This document shows, piece after piece, positions 39,346 to 50,208 of a stretch of DNA of 64,000 bases. Positions within the stretch are counted from its first letter, which is position 1. Every line of letters starts with the position of its first letter. A program made the position numbers and the translations under genes. This DNA is from Inia geoffrensis. Lineage: Eukaryota > Chordata > Mammalia > Artiodactyla > Iniidae. The notes beneath the pieces are model-generated. The model was not told the origin of the DNA. It saw nothing but the letters and a program-made list of their open reading frames with translations, and ran no database searches. The DNA is taken from assembly GCA_036417435.1 (NCBI GenBank), contig CM070911.1, forward strand, positions 6,262,001 to 6,326,000, read 5' to 3'.

Positions 39346-42300
39346 CGATGAAGGGAAACAGACACAGGGAAACGGACATGGACTACAGTTTAGGGCACGC
39401 GGCCCTTTGTCTCACTGCCTCAGATTAACCACAGAGGCGGTTTCAACTTCAAAATTTATTAGCCCATTTTCCTCCCCTGAGTTCATATTTATATTCCCTC
39501 CAACTCGGTCCAAAAAGAATTGGAGGCAGCTTGATGAAACAAACACAGAATCATGGAATTTTAAAACTAAGTGCAACACACATTTTACACAGGGGGAAAC
39601 TCATTTATGTAAAGTGACATTTCTAAAATTAGTTAACTGACAGGGCCCAAAATACAGATTCAAGATTCTCAGGCCCATATGCCTTCCTGATGAAAAGGAA
39701 TCTTCCACAGCAGATTGCCTCAGTATGGCAGGGCTCTCAGTATGAAGGCCGAGGCTCATTACGGCTGTAAAAGTAGACAGGTGCGACAAATGAGTTAGAT
39801 ACTTGTGTCCAAAACCTAAAGCATTCAAATGGCAACTTTAAAATAAAACACACCTTTGATTTTCTTGTTCGGTTGCCATCCACCTTCTTCTCCTAAAAGT
39901 CATTATCTTCAAAAGGCTCAAAACTGAGAACGTCATTTATTTCTTCATGTATAAAACGGGGTTCATCACAGCACAGGATTGTAAGAGGATTAAAGCAGTT
40001 AATGTTCTAAACTATTCTTTTCCCTAATATATTATTTCACTTCATTGGTTGTTTACATGGCATGGGGCGGGGGAGAATATACAGCAACCCGTCAATCAAC
40101 GAAATGACCAAAAAGCAGGAAACGAGGATTCTCCCTCTGTACACACATGGCTTTCCCCACTCCAGCCATCACCACCAGCACTTCATTGTTGGGAAAGCTC
40201 TTCTCCACCTGTCCTCCAAAAATACACTGGCAACCTGCATCTAAAACACGGATCTGTCAAAATGATTTGCCACGTGTTCAGAATAGAAATTAAAATGGAC
40301 CTTTTACTCCAATGCTTAATACCATAAGTACATACGTACCTGAAGCTAAAACACTTCAGGACTTGAATTTTATCTGACTTCATAAGGTGTTGTGAGGAAG
40401 CGGGAAAATAATATAATGCGTGGGAAAGAGATGTGGAAACTGTAAGATGTTACCCGTGATGATTATTACCTGACTTGGCAGGATTGGTTACAACAGCTCC
40501 TTCCTCCCTCCTCCAAAGCTTTCCGAATATCTCGAGTCTCCCTCTTACCCCCTCTCCCCACCCCAAAAAGTTCAGCACGTCATCTCTAAAACAAGGACCC
40601 TGTCCCCAAACAGGACTGTTCGATGAGGTCAGTCTCATCCCTCACTGGCTGTCGGCCAAGTATGCCATCCTGGACATCACATCACCAGGGAACCTTACTC
40701 CAATTTCATAGTAATTACAGCATCAAGGGAAATAAGGAAACAAAAATGGTTTAAAAGGAAAGGAAAGGAAGGGTAAAGAGAGGGAGGAAGGAGAGGGCTA
40801 GAGAGCCCCTCAGTCTGATAACTCAGTAGTGAGGTAAGTCAAATGCAATAGAACATACATGCTCAGGTTAAAAAACGAAAACAAAAAAACCTCTTAAAAA
40901 AATAGGCTGATCTGGACACAATTATTCTCCCTTGTTTGGTATTCATGTTGGGGTTTTTAAAAAATTCACCACATAGCCAACTAATAAAGAATACGGTTCT
41001 GTTCAATGACATCTGATGTCTTCTCGATAGCACGTTTGGCCCTTGTCTCTCCCTCAGTCCAAATCCCCACAGATATTCCTTTAAGGATAACTAACCGCCC
41101 TAGAAATAAAGTCACTTGGAATGCAAGGCCTAGAAAGGGGAAACATCAGAAGCTAAATATTTCCCATCTTAAAGCATCATTGAACCTCACTCAATACCAG
41201 ATTTTATATTTTTATTTAAATGTAAGACCTACTGAACAAATACTACGGCTACCTCAAGGTCACTCTGGAATTCTCAGAAAAGATGAAAGAATCCAGGAGG
41301 CTAAGGCAGGCAAGATCTTTTGTCCCTGTTCCTTGCCTGGTCTTTACTGCAACATATTTCCTCCTTTCTCTCCTACCTGACCCTGCAACCTGCATTCTTC
41401 TATTCCATACATACCAGTACTTTCTATCATTTCAAAAATTCCACACTCACTCTAGTAAAAAAGTTTAACTATTTTCTGGCTCTAAGGTCCTTCTCTTCCT
41501 CTGATATCAAATAACTGCTTTTATAATTTCCTAAATTTTCAAAACACTGTTAATTAACGTATACCAAATTAACACACTAAAAAGTTATATTTTCACACTT
41601 TTCATCTCCTGATTTGTCTTTTTCCTGTTGAATCACACTATTTGATTACAACTAATTCTTAGGCTTTCTCTCAACTGGGACCCAGTTATTTACATGTTAC
41701 CAAAATTAATTTCTATTTTGCTCAACTTCAAAATAATGGCTCAGTGACCTACTTATTCATCCAATTTTACTAAATGATTTTTCAGTTATTCCAAGTGCTT
41801 TATCAGCAAAAAAGTCAATTCTTTGGTGCTTCAGAGAAACAGTTTATTATTACCATAAAAAGTTAAGGCTTGTGTGGTATTAATCCAATATTCTTAAGAC
41901 TTGCTAAGAGAAAACAACCCAAAATACAAGTGGCTATGCAAATTCAGAATGGTCTCAAGAGAACAAAGGTGTCCAAGGTGCCAAATCAAAACCTGTAGAT
42001 AATAAAGGAGGAAAGTCAAAATTTTAAGTCCTGTCCCCTTCCCTTGATTATCCTGCTTATGTCAGCACTAAAAAGAACCTGCTCCGGATTGCTGAGATTT
42101 TTTAATGAGTTTATTATATTAAATCACTTTGAAAGTCACAGGCATTATATAGATTAGAAGGCATGAGCACAGCAGAGAAAATATTTCATCATCATAGGGA
42201 GAGAGAAAATGAAACAGAGAGGAAGAGGGAGAAAGAGAGCATAATCCTGTTCCCTAAAATAAGTGAAAAGCTATAGGCCTGTCTCTCTTGCTCTCAATGG

Positions 42301-43148
42301 CAAAACAATTTTTAAACAGATACCTACCCTGCATTTGCTGATACCCTGGCAGCAACCTACTTAAGTCAAGGAGGGTTGTAATACACTAAAAGGCCATACA
42401 CTGTGCTTCACTTCAGAAAAGTGAGAATTCTCCACAGGGCTGAGAAGATGAAAAACCATAAGTTCTGATCAGTTTATTAACAAACAGAGAAGACTACTTT
42501 CTTATAGTATGCGATTAATTTCACTAGTGGCACTTGAATCTATTAGCAAGATTCACATTATAACTGTAGTTCAAGATGTATGGGGGACAGGTATTTACTA
42601 AGAACCAAGAGCTATTACTGAACTATAAGTAAGGAATTCAGATCTGAACAGAGGTAGAATTTTTTTATACTCATTGAACATACTTCTATTTTACTTTTTA
42701 AAACACTGAAGCACAAAGCACTTAGTGTCATAACGTTAGACACAGGGGTCGTTTCCCGTCTTGCTGCTATGAAACGGAGTCTGGACACAGAAGAATTCAG
42801 TATTATAAATGAAATCCCTGATGACATCAATGACAGCAACACATTCGGGCGGACAGTGAACCCGGGTCCCTTGGAAAGTGCAAACACTTCTAGATCAAGT
42901 CCACTTGAAATAATTTTAAGCAAAATTTTCGGTGAACTACCTCTAGCCTGGGGCTAAAGCAATTGTCTCTGCCCCACCAACTACCCTAAATGTCACTCTG
43001 ACAAATACTCCCAAACTTTCTTTTCTGAATAAAAATGGCGCTGCTTTTCCCACACAATCCTGTTTATATCTCAGTAACCCTTAGGCCCTTCATGCAAACT
43101 CAAAGTGAGGACTTAAATGTCACTCTTCCCTATACTGTGTCAAATTGC
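39346..43148. other. Promoter-proximal intron 1, no exon seen
   Basis: No exon, RNA gene or young repeat is evident. There is a purine-rich tract at 42198-42240 (gagagagaaa type). Positions 39570-39620 resemble a MIR scrap. Confidence 0.45.
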
Positions 43149-43168
43149 TTTTTTTTTGGGGGGGGGGG
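43149..43168. repeat. T9G11 homopolymer junction
   Basis: A run of nine T passes directly into eleven G at the edge of the CpG island. The length is probably variable. Confidence 0.9.
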
Positions 43169-43865
43169 CGAGGGAGGAGGTGTTTCCATCTACAAGGTTG
43201 CCACTTTCTCCGCTAGACACCCTGGGATCATTAACTCAGTTTGCCTTTTCTTCCTAACCCCTGCCTGCCTTGCCCCAAACTGTTGCCTCTCTTTCTTGAA
43301 TACGCCGCACTTCCACGCAAACTGTCCCAAAGAGCCGGTCGCCGACCCCTGAGCTGGCCTCCTCCACGCCACACACGTCGTGTCCAGCGCACCCTCCACC
43401 TAGGCACGTCCATCCTTTCCCCGTGGAGTATCGGGTGCCACGCGCGCAGGGCACAGACACCCCGGCTCCTCCAAAGCACAGCCTTTCCACGCACTGTCTA
43501 CACCCATGCCCACACGCACTGGAAGCGGCTTCGGGAATCCGATCGCCGACTACGCGGTGCACGCACGCCCCGGGTCGGGCGCTGCTGTGGCAGGGAGCAG
43601 GGCCAAGCATGCATGCGCGCACGTCGGTGCCCGGAGCCCCCGCGGGCTGCCCGGGAGGGGTGGGGGCTGGGTGGGCAGCTGGGGGCGGGGGGACAGCGGG
43701 CGCCAGGCAGCGGGCGGACAATAACAAGCGGGTCGCCTCCTCCCTTCGCCCCCGCCCCAGCCCGTGCCCCGGGTCCCGGGTCCCGGGTCCCGGCTTCCGC
43801 GCGGATGGCACACGGCCGCGGAGGGGGCGGCGAGGGCGCGGTGCCAGCGGGGCCGCCTCGGGTAC

Positions 43866-43940
43866 CTGGTCGATGGGCAGCTGCACGGCGTTGCTGAGGG
43901 GCTGCAGCAGGGTGGAGCCCGTGGTGCTGGTGGTGGCCAT
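43866..43940 (-). CDS. MBOAT2: MBOAT2 coding exon 1 (N-terminus)
   Basis: This exon encodes the first 25 residues of membrane-bound O-acyltransferase 2, an ER multi-pass enzyme that transfers acyl-CoA chains to lysophospholipids, chiefly lysophosphatidylethanolamine, in the Lands cycle. Read on the minus strand, the ATG (complement of cat at 43938-43940) opens MATTSTTGSTLLQPLSNAVQ and continues to LPIDQ. I recognise this as the mammalian MBOAT2 N-terminus. The start has G at -3 and G at +4. The frame upstream stays open to 44324, but only the family start at 43940 fits. The exon ends CAG|GTACCC, a phase-0 donor that matches U1 well up to +3 and poorly at +4 to +6. Its last codon (Q) joins directly to the V that opens exon 2 at 3475, as in the known protein. 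It sits inside a CpG island. The segment itself is short and polar and precedes the first membrane helix. Confidence 0.96.
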
Positions 43941-44190
43941 GGCCTGCCTGGCGCTCCTGCCGCCCGCGCCGCTCGCCCGCGACTGAGCCGGGCGACGCCG
44001 AGGACGGGGAAGCGACCGGCGCGCCTGCCCCCTGGCCGCCCGCGGTCGGAGCGCGCGGGGCGGGGCCGGGGAGGGGCTGGGGGGCGGTGACCCGCTCGGC
44101 CCTCCTTCCGCGCCCCCACGCCCCCGCCGCGCCCCCGCGTCCCCGCGTCCCCGCCCGCGCCCCCGACCGCCCTCGCCCGCCCCGCCCCCT
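43941..44190 (-). other. MBOAT2: MBOAT2 5' UTR (inferred extent)
   Basis: This is GC-rich leader sequence between the inferred start of transcription and the ATG at 43940. There is no ATG on the minus strand anywhere between 43941 and about 44190, so no upstream ORF is expected. The upstream edge is a guess based on the CCAAT and GC boxes; only transcript data can fix it. Confidence 0.5.
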
Positions 44191-44257
44191 GACTTCCAGC
44201 AGCTTCCAACCGCCCCCTCCCCACCTCGCGCGCCCTCGCGCCAGACAGCCCCGCGGC

Positions 44258-44294
44258 CCAATCGCGGAGCGGCGCCCCGACGCCCGCAGCCAAT
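44258..44294 (-). promoter_or_regulatory. Paired CCAAT boxes (NF-Y type) upstream of MBOAT2
   Basis: CCAAT occurs at 44258-44262 (gcccaatcg) and again at 44290-44294 (gccaatcag), 32 bp apart start to start, which is about three helical turns. The second copy fits the fuller NF-Y consensus CCAATCAG. NF-Y sites usually lie 60-100 bp upstream of the start of transcription. From that I infer a start near 44160-44230 on the minus strand. Function is inferred from motif and position only. Confidence 0.6.
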
Positions 44295-44808
44295 CAGAGG
44301 ACGCCAGCCGTGCCCCGCCCCCATCCCAGGCCCCGGCCCGGGGGACTAGGGGCTGTCTGGCTACAGTGGGTGGGCGGCTCGCGGGGATCGCTCTTCGGTG
44401 CTAGCGGGGAGATTTCCGCCTCCCCATCACCTTATTCCTCCTCCCTGCCTGAGGTCGGCGGTTAGCCAACCCATCTCTAGGAGGAGCAGTGTACGACAAA
44501 GGGGGACGGGTTGGCTGCCAGACGAACGGGCGACGTGCGGGGCGCCGTCGAGCCAACCCTAGGGGAAATTGGGAACAAAGCTGGGGGCCGGGAGGAGGAG
44601 GGCAACAAACCAAAAAAGTGACCTAGATAAGAAGTCCCTTTGTCTTCAGGATTGTTGTGGAAAAGCGCAAACTTGAGTCCAGTTCCGGTTGTGTGTGCCT
44701 TTTGGTCACCCTCAAGCCCACCTGGGCCTGGCGGGCTGCGACCGGTCCAGTTCGACGCCGCGATGGCGCCCGCCCCAGGGAGGGAAGCAGTTCTCACCTG
44801 TGCCTGCG

Positions 44809-44810
<2 letters not shown>

Positions 44811-44845
<35 letters not shown>

Positions 44846-44892
44846 TGTGTGTGTTTGTGTGTGTCTTTGTGTCTTTGTCTGTGTGTGTGTCC
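44811..44892. repeat. (GT)n compound microsatellite upstream of MBOAT2
   Basis: About 16 GT units followed by interrupted TGTGTGTTTG and CTTTGTGTCT segments, around 500-600 bp upstream of the inferred promoter. The long cysteine/valine-rich open frames here are translations of the repeat. Confidence 0.93.
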
Positions 44893-45249
44893 TTAATTGC
44901 CCGGCCTCTGCCGTCTTCCTCAGAACGAAGGCTCTTTCTCAGCAACTCGTCACCCCTGAGTCGCCAGCTCCCCCAGACTCTTCCATTGTGCTGTTTCCAC
45001 GTACCTTCGGTGTGTGGTGGTGTGTGTGTTATGTGTATGTCACATCTATTTGTCGAAACTCCGTGAAAATAAGCCATTTGAGTTCCTTGAAAATGCAAGC
45101 GTCGACTTTGTGGAGATTTCAGATGAGGAGGAATGCTAGAGGAGAGCATCAGAAGAGCTCAAAAATCCAAGGAGTTAAGCGTGTGAAATTTTTGGTAGAA
45201 ATAACTAATGGTTAATGAGAGTTCAGCCGCATGCTTTTTTTTAATTGCT

Positions 45250-45420
45250 GCGTTAGAAGTGTAATAAATCATTTAATCCCCACACCAACCACATGAGGGT
45301 GGTACTGCTACCACCCTCAACCAAAGAAACTGAGTCACAGAGAAGTAACTTGCCCAAGAGAGCACAGCTAATAAATAGAGACAGGACTGGGATCCAAGAT
45401 ATGTGCCTTCAGAGTTTTTC
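45250..45420 (-). repeat. MIR SINE
   Basis: Antisense MIR with tttaatccccacaccaacca, aaagaaactgagtcacagag and gtaacttgcccaagagagca, then tgggatccaag. Well preserved for its age. Confidence 0.8.
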
Positions 45421-45718
45421 TTCATTGCTAGGCCCTCTTCTTCCTCACACTTAAACCCAGTCCAGAAATTTTCATCAGCTGTCAGGTGTGCCATTTACTT
45501 GATAACTACTGTAGAGTCTTGGATGATGAGACAGCACAGATTTATATACATGAGCTTCAGTAAATCACTCTCCTGGAACTTAGTTACCTCTCTGAAAAGG
45601 AGGTGGTTGAACTAATTGGTTCAATTCCTTCCTGCCCAACTTTCTTTGCTTGGTTAACTTAATCCTAACAACCAAACTGAATGAGGGATAGAAGGAAGAA
45701 TCAAAAAGCCCAGACCTT

Positions 45719-45925
45719 GGGCTTCCCTGATGGCGCAGTGGTTGAGAGTCCACCTGCCGATGCAGGGAACACGGGTTCGTGACCCGGTCCGGGAAGATCC
45801 CACATGCCGCGGAGCGGCTGGGCCCATGAGCCATGGCCGCTGAGCCTGCGCGTTCGGAGCCTGTGCTGCACAGCGGGAGAGGCCACAACGGTGAGAGGCC
45901 CGCGTACCGCAAAAAAAAAAAAAAA
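45719..45925 (+). repeat. CHR-type SINE, short form
   Basis: A near-consensus short copy from ggcttccctgatggcgcagt to ccgcgtaccgc plus about 15 A. Flanks aaaaagcccagacctt and aaaaagcacctt are only partly alike, so the target duplication is unclear. Confidence 0.93.
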
Positions 45926-46374
45926 GCACCTTCATTCTCCTTGGAGTAGTGATTCAGAGGGAGTTGTAATCAATTAGAGACCAAACCTGCTCAATGGGTT
46001 GCTGATTCAAACATATTATCCCCCAAATCTGGAGCCCTCTATTAATCTCAGAAAAATTTTTCTTTCCTTTCCTCCACTTTGGAGAAGTGTAGAGAAAGCA
46101 TACAGGTGGCTGAGCAAAAAACTTAAAAAGTGGGTGTTGGGAACATACTGCAACCTAAAGTAGCATAAAGATACAATCTCAGGTCTAGAACAAGGAATGT
46201 CTATGAAAAGGAGTTTCCTTAGACTGAATTTTTATTTTAGTAGGAGTTGACAGAACACGATTCTCTATTTGGGGTAACTACATGAAATTTAATGTCTACA
46301 ATGGGGAGGATGTTAGCCATCTGGAAAATTTAGCTGTGTCAGAGTTGTAAAGGTATAGGTAAAATATAGTGTAG

Positions 46375-46605
46375 TATTAATAACTTCGATTCTGGAGTCA
46401 CACTGACCTAGATTTTCGGCTGTCTCTGCCGTTTATTAGCTACCAGATCTTGGGCAAGTTACCTAACCTTGCTAAGCCTCAGTTTCCTCATGTGTAAACA
46501 TGAGCATAATAATAGCACCAACTCTGAGTTATGAGGTTATAAAAGCTTACCTAAGTGAAGAACTCAGAACTGTGCTTTGCACATGGTAAGACTGAAGAAA
46601 TATTA
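46375..46605 (+). repeat. MIR SINE
   Basis: Nearly full-length sense MIR: gattctggagtcacactgac, then cttgggcaagttacctaacc, tcagtttcctcatgtgtaaa and tgctttgcacatggtaag. Confidence 0.88.
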
Positions 46606-47129
46606 ATTACCATCCAAGAAATGTGATTCTGAAAATGGAAACTATTTTTCTCATATTAAAAGTACTACATCTTCATGTTTTTAATGAAGAAAATGAGTCC
46701 CATGTTTTAAGCCAATAGCTCAGTGATGATAGCATAAATTTGATGCAGGCCTTCTGACCGGTATCTGCTAATTAGACCTGAAGCTCTTAAACTGTGATGA
46801 AGGGGGAAAGAATTGAATTAATTATATACGATGCCTCACTGTCCTACCACAGGTAACATTCATCCTATAAAAATGATTCTCACGTACTTGATTCTTAAAG
46901 ACAAACATTTACTGAGTTCTTGCTATATTCAAGAACTGTGGGGCAGGGCGTGCTGTAACGAGTAAATGATGCTTATAATCAAAAAAAGAAACAGTCATAT
47001 GTATACACAAAACAGAGAGTGAGGTGTTACAAGTACCAAGTAAGATCCTTTTCTTAATGTTAAAAGAAAGCATCCAGAAGAAAAAACTTGGCTGGAAGTC
47101 AAAAGACCTGAACTTTAGTCCTGACTTTT

Positions 47130-47360
47130 TTTTTTTAATTGAAATATAGTTGATTTACAATATTGTGTTAGTTTCAGGTGTACAGCAAAATGACTCAGTT
47201 ATACATGTGTATACATGAATATATATACTCTTTTTTTTACATTGTCTTCCATTATAGGTTATTGCAAGATACTGGGTATAGTTCCCTGTGCTATATAGTA
47301 GGCCCTTGCTGGTTATCGACTATATATGTTAATGTGTATATTTTAATCCCAAACTTTTAA
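47130..47360 (-). repeat. L1 3' end, antisense, inserted in a MIR
   Basis: It reads attgaaatatagttgattta, gtttcaggtgtacagcaaaa, and agttccctgtgctatatagt. An 11-bp target duplication, TCCTGACTTTT, lies at 47119-47129 and 47361-47371 and belongs to the interrupted MIR. Confidence 0.9.
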
Positions 47361-47430
47361 TCCTGACTTTTCCATCAAATAGCTGTGAACTTGAGAAATC
47401 TGCTTAACTTTTCTGTGCCTTAAATTTCTC

Positions 47431-47582
47431 ATTATTATTATTTTGGCTGTGCTGGGTCTTAGTTGCGGCATGCGGGGTCTTAGTTGTGGCATGAGGGATC
47501 TAGTTTCCTGACCAGGGATCGAACCCAGGCCCCCTGCATTGGGAGCATGGAGTCTTAACCACTGGACCACCAGGGAAGTCCC
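47431..47582 (-). repeat. Short tRNA-derived SINE (Bov-tA/CHR-1-like)
   Basis: About 150 bp, antisense, ending ggaccaccagggaagtcccc, with tcctgaccagggatcgaacc as its B-box region. The head matches tRNA-derived cetartiodactyl SINEs but lacks the long CHR body. The exact family is not resolved. Confidence 0.8.
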
Positions 47583-47750
47583 CGCACTGGTAAATATGGA
47601 TAATGATAGCTTTTCACTCTGCCTCACAGAAGTATCATGACTATGACCATGAAATTAAGAATAGGGTAAATTATTTTTAAAGATATTAGCAATATTAGTA
47701 TTAGAAATAATAATGAGCAAGAAAAAGCTTCCAAAATAGCAACCACATTT

Positions 47751-47971
47751 TTTTTTTTTTTTTTTTGCGGTACGCAGGCCTCTCACTGTTGTGGCCTCTC
47801 CCGTTGCAGAGCACAGACTCTGGACGCGCAGGCTCAGCGGCCATGGCTCACAGACCCAGCCACTCCGCTGCATGTGGGATCTTCCCGGACCAGGGCACCA
47901 GGGCACGAACCCGCGTCCCCTGCATCGGCAGGCAGACTCTCAACCAGTGCGCCACCAGGGAAGCCCGATAC
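47751..47971 (-). repeat. CHR-type SINE, short form
   Basis: Antisense short copy with a T-run, then gcggtacgcaggcctctcac, ending gccaccagggaagcccg. Target duplication CAACCACATTT at 47740-47750 and 47972-47982. A small internal repeat (caccagggcaccagggcac, near 47893) is private to this copy. Confidence 0.94.
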
Positions 47972-48414
47972 CAACCACATTTTAACAAGAGTTACTAACT
48001 TAGACCAAATGGTAAGAGCACTAAGCAGAGCTCACATATAATTAAATGACTGTCTACCGGTGTTCTCATCCTGCCTACATAGGTCTGCCCCCCAAATTGG
48101 CTATGGTAATTAAAGATTGCTAAAATGAAGATTTCCCTTCCCAACTTATTTCTAATTTTGAATAAACCACTCAGAAGAAATGAATAATCTACCAAGCTGC
48201 TTTTGTTTCATAAAAATGGTATGTGTCGTGAAATGAGTCCCCAGGGCAATTATCTTGCCTTTTCTATGCCCTCATGTAACATCTTGGGAAAACTTTGGTG
48301 AGGGGCATTGGACCATTCACATTAAAAAAGCCCCAGGTAACTGGCTGACATCTTTAAGCATTTACAAGCTAACCCTAGCCTGAGACCAAAATATGAAACT
48401 CAGAAAGCACCCTT

Positions 48415-48692
48415 GGGACTTCCCTGGTGGCGCAGTGGTTAAGAATCTGCCTGCCAATGCAGGGGACATGGGTTCTATATCTGGTCCAGGAAGATCCCAC
48501 ATGCTGCGGAGCAACTAAGCCCGTGTGCCACTACTGAGCCTGTGCTCTAGGGCCCGTGTGCCCCAACTACTGAAGCCCACATGCCGCAACTACCGAAGCC
48601 CGCAGCAAGAGAAGCCCACGCACCGCAATGAAGAGTAGCCCCCGCTCGCCACAACTAGAGAAAGCCTGCGCACAGCAACGAAGACTCAGTGC
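48415..48692 (+). repeat. CHR-type SINE, long form, shortened
   Basis: A long-class copy that has lost part of the caactactgagcc body and its A-tail. Flanking aagcaccctt (48405-48414) and aaacaccctt (48693-48702) give an imperfect target duplication. The 3' flank overlaps the target duplication of the hAT element that follows. Confidence 0.88.
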
Positions 48693-48707
48693 AAACACCC
48701 TTTAAGA

Positions 48708-48932
48708 CAGGGGTCCCAGCCCCCGGGCCATGGACCGCTACCAGCCCGCGGCCTATTAGAAGCCAGGCCACACGGTAGGAGGTGAGCAGCGGGCAAGCAA
48801 GAGAAGCTTCATCTGTCGCTCCCCATCGCTTGTGCTAACGCCTGTACCATCCCCCCACCCCACCCCCTGGTCTGTGGAAAAATTGTCTTCCACGAAACCG
48901 GTCCCTGGTGCCAAAAAGGTTGGGGACAGCAG
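48708..48932. mobile_element. Non-autonomous hAT DNA transposon
   Basis: It starts caggggtcccagcccccggg and ends ggttggggacagcag, imperfect terminal inverted repeats of the hAT type. A perfect 8-bp target duplication, CTTTAAGA, lies at 48700-48707 and 48933-48940, as expected for hAT elements. The 225 bp carries no transposase, so it moved in trans. It contains the widely shared segment gtctgtggaaaaattgtctt. Confidence 0.88.
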
Positions 48933-50208
48933 CTTTAAGACATAATGTGCTTCAGTTAGGACATCAAGCGTAACAAACACAGGAAACAGTAGAGATAGGA
49001 GACCAGCCTGGAGCCATCGAAGTCCTGGCTCTGCTGCTTTCTGGCTCTAAGGCTGACCTGTAACAACAAACAAACCACTTATCTTCAGTTTCATTGTCTA
49101 TACATTAGGAGATTAAAAAACTAAATAATTTCAATGGTTCCTTCTTCCTCTAAAATTATGATTCCCAAGAACTTCTAGAATTTTTTTCTGTCTCTCTGAG
49201 TCATTCAGTCTAGGTTTATTTGACTAAGAGATACAAACAAAACTATTATTAATTTGAGAATTGCATGGCTTTCCAGTTGCTCCACTGGTTTCAGAACTAC
49301 CTGTAATGTATTACATCTCTAATCAACTTTCTTCTCGAAAATATCTATTATTCTCAGTGATCTGTGATGATTCTGTGTTGTATCTGTGCATCTTGGGGAA
49401 ATATTTCATTTTCCTCATAGATTTATTTAGCTTTTCCACCTTTGTATAAACGAGTCAAGTCTCAAAGAAAAAAAAATTCCCCTTAGCGCTTATTTATTGT
49501 AAGTACACCATCTGAAACCCTCTGATCCTTAGGCATAGAAAAACAAAGTACAAACTCTCACGCTTCCCCATGCTTGCATAATGACATTTGTGTCCAAATT
49601 ATGAAACATCTTAAATGTAAGTCAAAATACCCACCGCAGATTTCATCATAATCACCATCACCACTAGTCACGCTATTGCGTCTAGTTAGGTGACCACAAT
49701 GGGTAAGAAGATCTCATTTTCTCAGTTCTGCCTAACAGTTCAGGTTATTTCGATTTATCTATAAGAAGTTTATCTAGAATTATTAAATATATTGACATCT
49801 CACTACTCTTCCAGATAGTCTAGTCTGGCTGCCAGGGGAGGAGCTAGGCCCTCACCTCTTCTGTTGCCGGCTCTGGAACAAAGAGAAGGCCTTCAGTGAG
49901 TCTCCAGCCCACCAAAGAATTCTGCGTTGTCCCTCAGAAGCCCATCACTTTCAGCAAATTTCCCTCTTCATGAGTAAATGTGCCAAAAAACATATTTTGT
50001 TGTAGGTATTTTCTGCTTAGACCCTTCCCATATTACTGTCACTTTTCAGATACTGGGTTTTGCTCCACAAATTGCAATACCAATGCTAGAGCCCTAAGCA
50101 GTGAAGAATTAGGAATGAGAATCGTCTCTACGTGTAAAATCTGTGGTTGCCACATCTAACCCACTTCCCTTGCCAAAGGACTTGCTGTCCTGGACAGGTT
50201 ACTCTTTT

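Larger units (their letters stand above)
3476..43865 (-). other. MBOAT2: MBOAT2 intron 1
   Basis: This 40,390-bp phase-0 intron is defined by the exon 1 donor (CAG|GTACCC) and the exon 2 acceptor (ttctttacag|GTC). It holds most of the repeats listed here and no supported coding exon. A long first intron is usual for housekeeping-type CpG-island genes and often carries regulatory sequence. Confidence 0.93.
43300..44560. promoter_or_regulatory. MBOAT2: CpG island over MBOAT2 exon 1
   Basis: This block of about 1.2 kb is very rich in G+C and in CpG dinucleotides, in sharp contrast to the AT-rich sequence on both sides. It covers the 5' end of intron 1, coding exon 1, the 5' UTR and the upstream promoter. 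Several GC-box (Sp1-type) sequences are present, for example GGGGCGGGGC at 44057-44066 and a cccgcccc at 44181-44188. No TATA box is evident. This is the typical promoter of a broadly expressed gene with dispersed start sites. The long open frames in this block on both strands are a by-product of the base composition. Confidence 0.9.
47075..47650 (+). repeat. MIR SINE split by an L1 and a SINE
   Basis: Three MIR pieces lie in order: about 47075-47129 (ggaagtcaaaagacctgaac), 47361-47430 (atagctgtgaacttgagaaa and the tgtgccttaaatttctcat part) and 47583-47650 (aatatggataatgatagctt). The gaps are the antisense L1 at 47130 and the SINE at 47431. Confidence 0.8.

Noticed and set aside
43241..43986. 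Long plus-strand frames (187-218 codons) in the CpG island
   Set aside because: They are rich in Arg, Ala, Pro and Gly, overlap the antisense of exon 1 and its promoter, and show no domain.
43254..44324. 356-codon open frame on the minus strand across the CpG island
   Set aside because: It contains the true MBOAT2 exon 1 in frame but runs through the splice donor into intron and back into the promoter. Only 43866-43940 is coding; the rest is open because stop codons are rare in GC-rich DNA.
44640..45215. 191-codon frame over the GT repeat
   Set aside because: The frame depends on translating the microsatellite (Cys/Val runs) and has no recognisable domain.
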